11,062 bases of DNA from Opitutia bacterium. GTDB lineage: Bacteria > Verrucomicrobiota > Verrucomicrobiia > Opitutales > Opitutaceae. The stretch spans positions 1-11,062 of the forward strand of contig JANXWT010000312.1 of the NCBI GenBank assembly GCA_025351035.1, read 5' to 3'. Positions within the stretch are counted from its first letter, which is position 1; the number at the start of each line of letters is the position of its first letter. A model generated the notes under the pieces. It had not been told where the DNA came from. It did no database searches and saw only the letters and a program-made list of their open reading frames with translations. Of the stretch, positions 1-7,107 are shown one piece after another. A program made the translations under genes and the position numbers.

Positions 1-1309
1 CGAAAGTGCCGAAGAACGTGAAGATCTCCACGACACTCGGCGAGTAATAGCCCCAGCTCGACGGCAGGAAGTCGCGGGCCAGCGAGGTGACGATGATCAC
101 GAAGCGCTCGAACCACATGCCGACGTTGACGAGGATCGAGAGACACCAGACGAGCGTGGTGTTTTCACGCACCCGGCGGAACCAGAAGAACTGCGGCGTA
201 ATCACGTTGCACGAAATCATGATCCAGTAGGCCCAGGCGTAGTGGCCGAACGCGCGATTGATGAACGCGAAGCCTTCATACGGATTCGCGCTATACCACG
301 CGATGAAGAACTCCATCGAGTAGGCGTAGCCGACGATCGTGCCGGTCGCGAGGGTGATCTTGCACATGCAGTCGATGTGATACTGCGTGATGAGGTCCTC
401 GAGGCGGTAGATGGCGCGCAGCGGCAGCATCAGCGTCATCACCATGCCGAAGCCGGAGAAAATGGCGCCGGCGACGAAATAAGGCGGGAAAATCGTCGTG
501 TGCCAGCCGGGGATCAGCGACACGGCGAAGTCGAACGACACGATCGTGTGCACGGAGAGCACGAGCGGCGTCGCGATGCCGGCGAGGATCAGGTAGGCCA
601 TCTCGTAGTTGGCCCAGTGGCGGTTCGAACCGCGCCAGCCCATCGAGAAAAAGCCATAGATGCGCGCCTTGAGCATGTTGCCGCCCGCGGTGAAACGGTC
701 GCGCAGCGTGCCGAGATCGGGCAGCAGGCCGACATACCAGAAGAGGACGGAGACGGTGCCGTAGGTCGAGACGGCGAAAACGTCCCACTCCAGTGGCGAG
801 CGGAAGTTCTGCCAGATGTAATTGGAGTTCGGGATCGGGAAGAGATACCAGGCCATCCAGACGCGGCCGACGTGGAAGACGGGGAAGATCGCCGCGCAGA
901 CGACGGCGAAGATCGTCATCGCCTCGGAAGCGCGGTTGATCGAGGTGCGCCACTTCTGGCGGAGCAAACAGAGAATGGCGGAGATCAGCGTGCCCGCGTG
1001 GCCGATACCGATCCAGAACACGAAATTGACGATGTCCCACGCCCAGTTGACGGGATTGGCGTGGCCCCAGACACCGACGCCGGTGCCGACGAGATAGATG
1101 AGGCCCGCGACGGTGAACGACGCGACGAAGCCGGCGACGCCGAAGCACCACCACCACCAGACGGGCGTCTTGGCTTCGACGATACCGCAGACTTTCTCGG
1201 TGATCCAATGAAAGTCGCGGCCGTGATGGACGAGCTCCTTGCGCGGGATAATAGCGGGCCGGACCTCGGCGAGGATCGGATGCTCGGCGTGTTCGAGATG
1301 GGAGGACAT
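1..1309 (-). CDS. actC: Alternative complex III subunit ActC, NrfD/PsrC-like quinol-binding membrane protein (3' end outside window)
   Basis: This is the integral membrane subunit of alternative complex III, which oxidises (mena)quinol in the cytoplasmic membrane. The open frame runs from an ATG at 1309 off the left edge, giving 436 codons without a stop; relatives are somewhat under 500 residues, so the C-terminal part is probably missing. A hydrophilic N-terminus of about 50 residues is followed by a run of four Trp (51-54) opening the first of several hydrophobic helices. Family-typical patches visible in translation include GIGHAGTLISA, FPVFHVGRVW and FFIAWYSANPYE, as expected for NrfD/PsrC (PF03916) proteins of the ActC type. 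The start is supported by GGAGGG about 8 bases upstream and by a one-base overlap with the actB stop (TGATG). Known for the family: ActC and its paralogue ActF are multi-helix bundles, with the quinol site associated with ActC. No membrane-domain heme is expected. The actC identification is firm; only the end is unseen. Confidence 0.93.
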   Translation of the reverse strand, partial: MSSHLEHAEHPILAEVRPAIIPRKELVHHGRDFHWITEKVCGIVEAKTPVWWWWCFGVAGFVASFTVAGLIYLVGTGVGVWGHANPVNWAWDIVNFVFWIGIGHAGTLISAILCLLRQKWRTSINRASEAMTIFAVVCAAIFPVFHVGRVWMAWYLFPIPNSNYIWQNFRSPLEWDVFAVSTYGTVSVLFWYVGLLPDLGTLRDRFTAGGNMLKARIYGFFSMGWRGSNRHWANYEMAYLILAGIATPLVLSVHTIVSFDFAVSLIPGWHTTIFPPYFVAGAIFSGFGMVMTLMLPLRAIYRLEDLITQYHIDCMCKITLATGTIVGYAYSMEFFIAWYSANPYEGFAFINRAFGHYAWAYWIMISCNVITPQFFWFRRVRENTTLVWCLSILVNVGMWFERFVIIVTSLARDFLPSSWGYYSPSVVEIFTFFGTF

Positions 1310-4300
1310 CAGGTGTGCCCTCCTTCGTGCGCGGGCGTGGCGCCGTGTTCGCCACCGTGCGACGGATGATTCTTGTTGTTATACTCGATCCGGCTGAGCG
1401 GAAGATCGGAGTAGTCGGGCATGTGCGGATTCGGATTGCGAAGCTTGCCGAGGTAAGTCGTGCGCGGGCGGATGTTCAGGTAGCCGAGCACGGCGTAATC
1501 GCGCGGCTGGGCTTTGAGCCGGGAGACGCGCGAGTGCGGGTCCTTGATGTTGCCGAACTCAATCGCCTCCACCGGGCACACCTGCTGGCAGGCGGTGCGG
1601 ATCGTGCCGTCGGGAACTTCCACATTGCCCGTCGGGCCGGCGAGGCGGATCTGCGCGATCTTCGCCTGCTGGATGCGCTGGACGCAGTAAGTGCATTTCT
1701 CCATGACGCCGCGCATGCGCACGGAAACGTCGGGGTTCTTCACCATCTTCACCAGCTCGGGCATGTCGCTCTGGTGGCCGAGCGGACCCATGTAGAGGGC
1801 GTCGAGCGCGCGCTTGTTGAAGTCGAAGAAATTGAAACGCCGAACCTTGTAGGGACAGTTGTTCGCGCAATACCGGGTGCCGATGCAACGATTGTAGGCC
1901 ATCGTGTTGAGGCCCTCCTCGTCGTGCACGGTGGCGTTGACGGGGCACACGGTCTCGCACGGGGCGAGTTCGCAGTGCTGGCACGTCATCGGCTGCATGG
2001 AAACCTGCGGATCCTCGGGGAGCGTCTTGTTGCCCTCGGCGCCGAACGCTTCCGCGTCGGCCTTGCCGTCGGAGTAGTAGCGGTCGAGGCGAATCCAATG
2101 CATCTCGCGGCCGCGGCCGACCTGCTCGCGACCGACGATCGGAATGTTGTTCTCCGCCTGGCAGGCCACGACACAGGCGTTGCAGCCGATGCAGGTGTTC
2201 AAATCGATCGACATGCCCCACTGGTGGAGACCGTCAAAATTTGGCGACTCGTAGAGCGAGTTGCCGCGCGGGAGGAAAGCCTGCGTCGCAGTCGGGTTGC
2301 CGCCGTGGATGCGCGCCGTGTAGGCAGCGTCATTTTCACCGGGGAGGCGCGCGCCTTCATTGCCAAGATTGGCCGGCGTGTGCGACTCCATGCCGAAGCT
2401 GGCGGCGTAATTCGGATTCTCCTGAAACTCTGTGAGGTTGGCCTCGCGCACGATGTCGCGGCCTTCCATCGACCAATGTTCCTGGACATTCGCGAGTTTC
2501 TTGCGCTCGCCCGTCAAGCGGATCGTCGCACCGGTGGCGAAGCCCATCGCGTCGCTACTGCGCACCGCGTAGGCGTTGAAGCCCGCGCCAGAACCGACGT
2601 GACCGGTGACGCTGCGCCCGTAGCCGAGCGGGAGGACAACCGTGAAATTCGAGAGACCGGGCTGGATGTGCAACGGACCGACGACCTTGCGACCATGGAC
2701 CGTGAGTTCGCCCATGTGAGGGTGCTCCTTGCCGGTATCGAACTCGTTTTCCTCGACGCGGGCGACCTGCAGTTTGCTGCCGTGTGGCGCGATGCCGAGG
2801 AGTTTGCCGAGCTTCGGACTGACGAGGACGGCGTTGTCCCAAGCAATCTTCGTGATGGGGTCCGGGCATTCTTGCAGCCAGCCGTTGTTGGCAAAGCGGC
2901 CGTCGTCCATCTTGTGGTCGGTGGCGAAACGCACTTCGAGATTCGTGAGCGAGAGCGTCTTGAACTCCGGATTCTTGGCGAAAGCCGAACCGGAACGCTG
3001 CGGGTCGAATGCGACGCTGACCTTCTTGTAGGCGGAGCCGGCGAGGAGACCGTCGTGGAGGAATTTCTCGAACGCCTTCTTCGAACCGTCGGTGTGGTGC
3101 GCAATGGTCGTGTAGACCTGCGCGTAGGCGTCGGCGTTTTCTTCACCGGCGAGACGGGCGAGCAACTCGACCTCGGGCAGGCCGCTGAAGAGCGGGAGAA
3201 TCATCGGCTGCACCGGGACGATGGTGCCGTCGACCGTGCGGGCATCGCCCCACGATTCGAGATAGTGCGTCGCGGCGAGGTGCGTGCCGGCGTGCGCGGA
3301 AGTCTCGTCCTTGTAGTAGCCGTAGCGGACGACCTGCGGCACCGACTTCTGCAACGCGGCCCAGTCGAGATCGGCGGGAGCGTTGTAGGCCGGGTTGCCG
3401 CCGAGGACGACAAGCGTCTTGACGGACGAGCCCTTGATCGCGGTGGCCAGAGCGGAAATCGACGACGCGTTGGCGGGGGCGACCGCGACGAAGTCGACGG
3501 TCCGGCCGAAATTGCCGAGCTTGGCGTTGATGGCGTTGACGAGCACGTGAACCTGCACGGGCTGGTGCGCGCCGGCGACGACGAGGCATTTGCCCTCGTG
3601 TTCTATGAGATCCTTGGCGCACTCGTCGATCCACTTCGGGCTGAGATCGAGGTCCGGCGTGAGCGAGGCAAACATTTCGGTGCCGAGCACCTTGTTCGCG
3701 AGCGCGGCGGTGAACGCCAGCATGTGGCTGCTCGCGAGGCGCAGGCGGTGATCCGCCATGCTGCCGGTGAGCGTGAACGCGCTCTCGACGACGTAGAGAC
3801 GGTTCATCGGGTCGTCTTTCTTGGCGACGCGGCGGCCCTTGGCGAATTCGCGGGCGTAGTAGAGACTGCCGGCCTCGGCGTGGAAGAAATCCGCGTCGAT
3901 GCTGAGGATACGGTCGGCCTTGGCGAAGCGATAGAGCGGCTTCACGCTCTGGCCGAACGACGCAAGCGCGGCCTGCACCGGCGGTTCGTCCTGCACGGGC
4001 TCGTATTCGGCCCAGATGGCGCGCGGAAATTTCTGCATCAACTGCGCAACGAGTCGCGCGCGGGTTGGCGACGCAGACTCGTCGGCAAGGAACGCGAGGC
4101 CCTCGCCGTTGCCGGCGTAGGCTTTGTTGATGCTGGCGAGGAGATCGTTGACGGCGGCGGCATCGAGGGCGCGGCCATCCTTGGTGTGCCCTGTCGCGCG
4201 CTCGGGATCGTAGAGATCGAGGACGGAAGCCTGGGCGAGGAGCGAGCTGGCGCCGCCGTGCGGAGCGTAGCTGGGATTGCCTTCAACTTTGGTCGGGCGA

Positions 4301-4656
4301 CCTTGGTGCGTCTCGGCAAGGAGCGGGATGGCCGATTTGCGCAGCGGCATTGCGGTGGCGAAATAAAGCGGCAGGCCGGGGACGGTGTATTCGACGGATT
4401 TGCCGTAGGGCAGAATGTTCGCTTCCGGACGGCGGCAACCCGCGAGACCGACGCCACCGAGCGCGAACGAAGCCGCCATGATTTTCATGAACTGCCGGCG
4501 GTCGACGCCTTCCATCGAGGACGCGCCCTCGGGGAACTCGCGGTCAAGGTGAGCCTTGAAGCCCGGGGCGCCGGAGAGTTCGTCGAGACTGCGCCAATAT
4601 TGCGGGCCAGCTAGCTCGCGCTGCGCGGGGGCAGGATGTTCAAATTTGCGTTTCAT
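1309..4656 (-). CDS. actB: Alternative complex III subunit ActB, fused molybdopterin-fold and iron-sulfur protein with Tat signal
   Basis: This is the large extracytoplasmic electron-transfer subunit of alternative complex III, 1115 residues from the chosen start. An upstream in-frame ATG at 4701 would add 15 residues but lies inside actA. The ATG at 4656 overlaps the actA stop (TGATG) and begins the usual MKRKFEHP-type N-terminus. The N-terminal region is the extended Tat signal of this family: a WRSLDEL patch near 21-27, DRRQFMK with Arg53-Arg54, a hydrophobic stretch, then lipobox-like LAGC ending at Cys74. A molybdopterin-oxidoreductase-like fold fills the middle; in characterised ACIII it carries no cofactor. 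The C-terminal ferredoxin-like part has 15 ligand cysteines: 822/825/828/832, 892/895/900/904, 924/930/934, 988/991 and 1023/1027. Thr927 replaces the fourth Cys of the third motif, which fits three [4Fe-4S] clusters plus one [3Fe-4S]. Electrons would pass from quinol at ActC through these clusters toward the ActA and ActE hemes. Confidence 0.95.
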   Translation of the reverse strand: MKRKFEHPAPAQRELAGPQYWRSLDELSGAPGFKAHLDREFPEGASSMEGVDRRQFMKIMAASFALGGVGLAGCRRPEANILPYGKSVEYTVPGLPLYFATAMPLRKSAIPLLAETHQGRPTKVEGNPSYAPHGGASSLLAQASVLDLYDPERATGHTKDGRALDAAAVNDLLASINKAYAGNGEGLAFLADESASPTRARLVAQLMQKFPRAIWAEYEPVQDEPPVQAALASFGQSVKPLYRFAKADRILSIDADFFHAEAGSLYYAREFAKGRRVAKKDDPMNRLYVVESAFTLTGSMADHRLRLASSHMLAFTAALANKVLGTEMFASLTPDLDLSPKWIDECAKDLIEHEGKCLVVAGAHQPVQVHVLVNAINAKLGNFGRTVDFVAVAPANASSISALATAIKGSSVKTLVVLGGNPAYNAPADLDWAALQKSVPQVVRYGYYKDETSAHAGTHLAATHYLESWGDARTVDGTIVPVQPMILPLFSGLPEVELLARLAGEENADAYAQVYTTIAHHTDGSKKAFEKFLHDGLLAGSAYKKVSVAFDPQRSGSAFAKNPEFKTLSLTNLEVRFATDHKMDDGRFANNGWLQECPDPITKIAWDNAVLVSPKLGKLLGIAPHGSKLQVARVEENEFDTGKEHPHMGELTVHGRKVVGPLHIQPGLSNFTVVLPLGYGRSVTGHVGSGAGFNAYAVRSSDAMGFATGATIRLTGERKKLANVQEHWSMEGRDIVREANLTEFQENPNYAASFGMESHTPANLGNEGARLPGENDAAYTARIHGGNPTATQAFLPRGNSLYESPNFDGLHQWGMSIDLNTCIGCNACVVACQAENNIPIVGREQVGRGREMHWIRLDRYYSDGKADAEAFGAEGNKTLPEDPQVSMQPMTCQHCELAPCETVCPVNATVHDEEGLNTMAYNRCIGTRYCANNCPYKVRRFNFFDFNKRALDALYMGPLGHQSDMPELVKMVKNPDVSVRMRGVMEKCTYCVQRIQQAKIAQIRLAGPTGNVEVPDGTIRTACQQVCPVEAIEFGNIKDPHSRVSRLKAQPRDYAVLGYLNIRPRTTYLGKLRNPNPHMPDYSDLPLSRIEYNNKNHPSHGGEHGATPAHEGGHT

Positions 4657-5309
4657 CAGCGGTGGCAGCCGGAGCAGCTTTGTGGAGGTTTGACCTTCCA
4701 CTGGTGGAGGTTGGCGACGGCCTGTTCCAATTTGCCCTGGTCGGCGAGAGTCTGGGAATCGAGATTGTAGACGTCCTTCGGGTCACGAATGAAGTTCTCG
4801 GGCTGGCGGTGGCAATCGAGGCAGAAGCCCATGCTGTGCGGCTTCGCGTGGTAGACGGTGGTCATCTCGTTGACCTTGCCGTGGCACTCGACGCAACTGA
4901 CACCGCGCGCGACGTGGACGGAGTGATTGAAATAAACGTAGTCGGGCGCGACGTGGACCTTGACCCACGGCACCGGCTCACCGGTTTCGTAGCTGCGGCG
5001 CACGGGTTCGAGCAGCGGGCTCGTGGTCTTGATGACGCTGTGGCAGTTCATGCACGTCTGGGCGGCAGGGATACTGGAGGTGCCGGACTTCTCAACCGAG
5101 GCGTGACAGTAACGGCAGTCCATGCCGAGCTGGCCGGCGTGCAGACTGTGATCGAAAGGCACCGGTTGCACCGGCTGATAACCGATGCGCAGGTATTTCG
5201 GCGTGGCGTAATAGGTGGCCGCCGCCGTCGCGACCCCCGCGAGGATGGTGATGAAAATCACGATCTGCAGCGGCAGGGCGTTGGCGGATTTGGGGAAAAT
5301 CTTCGACAT
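4656..5309 (-). CDS. actA: Alternative complex III subunit ActA, membrane-anchored pentaheme cytochrome c
   Basis: This 217-residue multiheme c-type cytochrome is the electron-exit side of alternative complex III. Five CXXCH heme-attachment motifs are visible: Cys65-His69, Cys86-His90, Cys139-His143, Cys163-His167 and Cys212-His216, the last almost at the C-terminus. Extra His residues such as His54, His57, His129 and His132 (in FDHSLH and FNHSVH) are plausible distal heme ligands, as in the cytochrome c7/NrfH-like fold. An uncleaved N-terminal signal anchor spans roughly residues 13-34, placing the heme domain outside the cytoplasmic membrane. Length and motif count match the pentaheme ActA family. 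The gene opens the recognised act cluster and its stop overlaps the actB start by one base. No strong Shine-Dalgarno precedes the ATG, and a candidate small gene ends 30 bases upstream. The identification is firm; heme ligation partners are inferred. Confidence 0.95.
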   Translation of the reverse strand: MSKIFPKSANALPLQIVIFITILAGVATAAATYYATPKYLRIGYQPVQPVPFDHSLHAGQLGMDCRYCHASVEKSGTSSIPAAQTCMNCHSVIKTTSPLLEPVRRSYETGEPVPWVKVHVAPDYVYFNHSVHVARGVSCVECHGKVNEMTTVYHAKPHSMGFCLDCHRQPENFIRDPKDVYNLDSQTLADQGKLEQAVANLHQWKVKPPQSCSGCHR

Positions 5310-5339
5310 GGTCCGTCAGGTGTTCGCAGTGCCGGATAA

Positions 5340-5537
5340 TCAGACCGACCCGGTTTGGCGGGGCACGGCACGGGTTTCGGGGCGGAGGTTGACCCGAGTG
5401 GCGGTCGCCGCCGCTGTCGAGGCGCTGTTTGAATTCGCAGACAGAACCGAAACAAAGCCCGTCGCGGCAATTAAGCCGCCGATTTTGGCGAAAAATGCCT
5501 TGCGCGAACAAGTCGGGCTCACGGGGGGGGTGTCCAT
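5340..5537 (-). CDS. Hypothetical small protein with Tat/Sec-like N-terminal hydrophobic segment, upstream of actA
   Basis: This open frame of 65 codons ends 30 bases before actA on the same strand. I do not recognise the family. The frame is open back to an ATG at 5681, but the ATG at 5537 is preferred because the sequence after it looks protein-like: SRKAFFAK at about residues 11-18, then a hydrophobic Gly/Ala-rich stretch to about residue 34, an Ala/Ser/Thr-rich linker, and a charged tail RPETRAVPRQTGSV at the stop. This resembles a Tat-type signal (Arg-Lys instead of Arg-Arg, followed by FF) attached to a very short mature peptide. Codons favour G or C at the third position, like the neighbours. 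No convincing Shine-Dalgarno is present. A run of eight C lies in codons 3-5. The location suggests co-transcription with the ACIII genes, possibly as an assembly or accessory peptide, but that is inference. It could instead be a chance ORF in the 5' leader of the operon. Confidence 0.45.
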   Translation of the reverse strand: MDTPPVSPTCSRKAFFAKIGGLIAATGFVSVLSANSNSASTAAATATRVNLRPETRAVPRQTGSV

Positions 5538-5724
5538 GCGAATCGAAAGACGAAAAGAAGCCGCGCTGGCAAAGTAAAACAAAATTTCCCGGAGACGGGC
5601 AGGTTGTTGACATATTAGGGCCGCCGAGCAGGCGAACTTCCTTGCTAATCCGCGAATTTTTCGACGGGCGTTTCCGCGCAAAAGTTGGTGTTGCCTGCTC
5701 GGGTATCTTGGCTAGTCCACCCCG
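5538..5724. other. Divergent intergenic region upstream of the act operon and the amidohydrolase gene
   Basis: These 187 bases separate the candidate small gene on the minus strand from the plus-strand amidohydrolase; without the small gene the gap would be 415 bases (5310-5724). The stretch is more AT-rich than its surroundings, with several A/T runs (for example near 5576-5587 and 5655-5661), as expected for promoters in a high-GC genome. A TTGACA hexamer stands at 5607-5612 on the plus strand but has no matching -10 at 16-18 bases. I see no riboswitch-like fold and no terminator. Confidence 0.5.
5624..5702. promoter_or_regulatory. 10-base perfect inverted repeat in the divergent region between the act operon and the amidohydrolase gene
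   Basis: CCGAGCAGGC at 5624-5633 is the exact reverse complement of GCCTGCTCGG at 5693-5702. Read in the direction of each flanking gene, the element is therefore identical, GCCTGCTCGG. On the minus strand it lies 6 bases upstream of a TAATAT (5617-5612) that could be a -10 box. On the plus strand it lies 1 base before TATCTT (5704-5709), a weaker -10 candidate 15 bases before the amidohydrolase ATG. Neither has a good -35 at standard spacing. An AAGTT also precedes the element in both directions, at different distances. The paired arrangement suggests binding sites for a shared regulator, but a chance 10-base repeat in GC-rich DNA is possible. Confidence 0.3.
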
Positions 5725-7014
5725 ATGCCTCCACTCCTCCGCCCCGCCCTGCTGGCTGTCGTGACGGCCAGCGCCGTCGTTACCGCACCCGCCAAGATCC
5801 TCATCCACGCCGGCTCGTTCATCGACGGCCGCGCCGATACTGTCCGCCACTCCGTCACGATCACGGTCGACGGCGACCGACTCGCCGGCATTGCCGACGG
5901 TTTCACTGCGCCCGCTACCGGCGACACTTTGATCGATCTCAAAAATTCCACCGTCATGCCGGGCCTGATGGATATGCATGTGCATCTCACGGGCGAGCAA
6001 TCTCCCACGAGCTACAGCGAGCGCTACTACCTCAATCCCGCTGATTTCGCGCTGCGGTCGACGGTTTACGCCAAGAAAACCCTGCTGGCCGGCTTCACCA
6101 CGGTCCGCGACCTCGGCGCCGGCGACAATCTCAACAATTCCCTCCGCGACGCCATCGCCAAAGGCTGGGTCGTCGGGCCGCGTATCTACAGCGCCGGCAA
6201 AGCGCTCGCCACCACCGGCGGCCACGGCGACCCGACCAACGGCCTCGCCGAGATTTATCGCGACGACCCCGGCCCGAAGGAAGGCGTGATCAACGGCGCC
6301 GACGACGCCCGCAAGGCCGTTCGCCAGCGCTACAAGGACGGCTGCGACGTCATCAAGATCACCGGCACCGGCGGCGTGCTCTCGCTCGCCAAGAACGGCA
6401 TGAACCCGCAGCTCACCGAGGAGGAGTTCAAAGCCATCGTCGAGACCGCGCACGACTACGGCATGAAGGTCGCCGTCCACGCGCACGGCGACGAAGGCAT
6501 GCGCCGCGCCATCCTCGCCGGCGTCGATTCCATCGAGCACGGCACGTTCATGTCCGACGACACCATCAAGCTCATGATCGCGCACGGCACCTACTACGTG
6601 CCCACGATCAGCGCCGGCCGCTTCGTCGCCGACAAAGCGAAGATCGACGGCTACTTCCCCGCCGTTGTCCGCCCGAAGGCCATGGCGATCGGCCCGATCA
6701 TCCAGGCCACTTTCCAACGCGCCTACCAGGCCGGCGTGAAAATCGCTTTCGGCACCGACCAAGGCGTCGCGCCCCACGGCGACAACGCCAAGGAATTCAT
6801 CTACATGGTCGAGGCCGGCATGCCGCCGATGAAAGCCATCCAAGCCGCCACGCTCAGCGCCGCCACCCTCCTCGGCGTGGAAAAGGACCTCGGCACGCTC
6901 GAAGCCGGCAAACTCGCCGACATCGTCGCCGTCCCCGGCGACCCCCTCGCCGACATCAAGCTCATGACGCAGGTTTCCTTCGTCATGAAAGCCGGCACGG
7001 TCTACAAGCAGTAA
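5725..7014 (+). CDS. Secreted metal-dependent amidohydrolase (imidazolonepropionase/Xaa-Pro dipeptidase-like)
   Basis: This 429-residue protein belongs to the amidohydrolase superfamily, TIM-barrel hydrolases that often bind two divalent metals. An N-terminal signal peptide (about residues 1-23, ending near TAPA) places it outside the cytoplasm. A small beta-sandwich segment follows (about 24-75), then the barrel. Metal-ligand motifs appear in family order: HVH (His85, His87) after PGLMDM; Lys211 in VIKITGTGG, the position carboxylated in binuclear members; HAHG with His252 and His254; His272 in SIEHGTF; and Asp345 in FGTDQG. The C-terminal part (EAGKLADIV) returns to the sandwich domain, as is usual. 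All key residues are present, so it should be active. Related enzymes of known function cleave Xaa-Pro or Xaa-Arg dipeptides or cyclic amides; the substrate cannot be read from sequence. It is a single gene, divergent from the act operon, with no obvious Shine-Dalgarno. The family call is firm, the substrate unknown. Confidence 0.9.
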   Translation: MPPLLRPALLAVVTASAVVTAPAKILIHAGSFIDGRADTVRHSVTITVDGDRLAGIADGFTAPATGDTLIDLKNSTVMPGLMDMHVHLTGEQSPTSYSERYYLNPADFALRSTVYAKKTLLAGFTTVRDLGAGDNLNNSLRDAIAKGWVVGPRIYSAGKALATTGGHGDPTNGLAEIYRDDPGPKEGVINGADDARKAVRQRYKDGCDVIKITGTGGVLSLAKNGMNPQLTEEEFKAIVETAHDYGMKVAVHAHGDEGMRRAILAGVDSIEHGTFMSDDTIKLMIAHGTYYVPTISAGRFVADKAKIDGYFPAVVRPKAMAIGPIIQATFQRAYQAGVKIAFGTDQGVAPHGDNAKEFIYMVEAGMPPMKAIQAATLSAATLLGVEKDLGTLEAGKLADIVAVPGDPLADIKLMTQVSFVMKAGTVYKQ

Positions 7015-7089
7015 GCGGACGATTCGCTGTTTACGGTTTAAAGTTCGCTGCCAACCGGCCGCTGTCGTCGATCGCCAACCGAAAACCGT

Positions 7090-7102
7090 GAGCTGAAAGC
7101 TC
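7090..7102 (-). terminator. Possible weak hairpin terminator after the dehydrogenase gene
   Basis: Five bases downstream of the minus-strand stop (7110-7108), a perfect 5-base stem with a 3-base loop (GAGCT-TTC-AGCTC, minus strand) is followed by ACGGTTTT. The stem is short and the T run interrupted, so this is at best a weak intrinsic terminator. The 93-base convergent gap (7015-7107) also holds a 7-base inverted repeat, ACGGTTT at 7033-7039 with AAACCGT at 7083-7089, which could enclose a larger fold serving both converging genes. Confidence 0.25.
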
Positions 7103-7107
7103 GAAAC

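Noticed and set aside
291..1355. A 354-codon minus-strand frame overlapping actC in another frame.
   Set aside because: It is extremely Arg/Pro/His-rich with no recognisable fold. The true frame from 1309 encodes NrfD-like membrane helices.
242..1369. A 375-codon plus-strand frame opposite actC.
   Set aside because: Its composition is dominated by Asp, Arg, Glu, Gly and Ala without hydrophobic core patterning. The opposite strand encodes clear ActC helices, so it is an antisense shadow.
1315..4614. A 1099-codon open frame on the plus strand opposite actB.
   Set aside because: It mirrors actB almost exactly, is rich in Arg/Ala/Val/Glu/Asp as antisense frames of GC-rich genes are, and shows no domain or motif. 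The minus-strand product is unmistakable ActB.
5607..5612. A perfect TTGACA -35 hexamer on the plus strand.
   Set aside because: No TATAAT-like sequence lies 16-18 bases downstream (aggcga at 5630-5635), so it is not supported as a promoter for the amidohydrolase.
5092..6843. A 583-codon minus-strand frame spanning the amidohydrolase, the divergent gap and part of actA.
   Set aside because: It crosses two real genes and a promoter-like region, and its composition changes abruptly along its length. It is an antisense or off-frame artefact.
7033..7089. A 7-base inverted repeat in the convergent gap as a bidirectional terminator.
   Set aside because: The arms are short, the loop is 43 bases, and no clean T run follows in either direction. 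It is mentioned only as context for the weaker hairpin next to the dehydrogenase stop.
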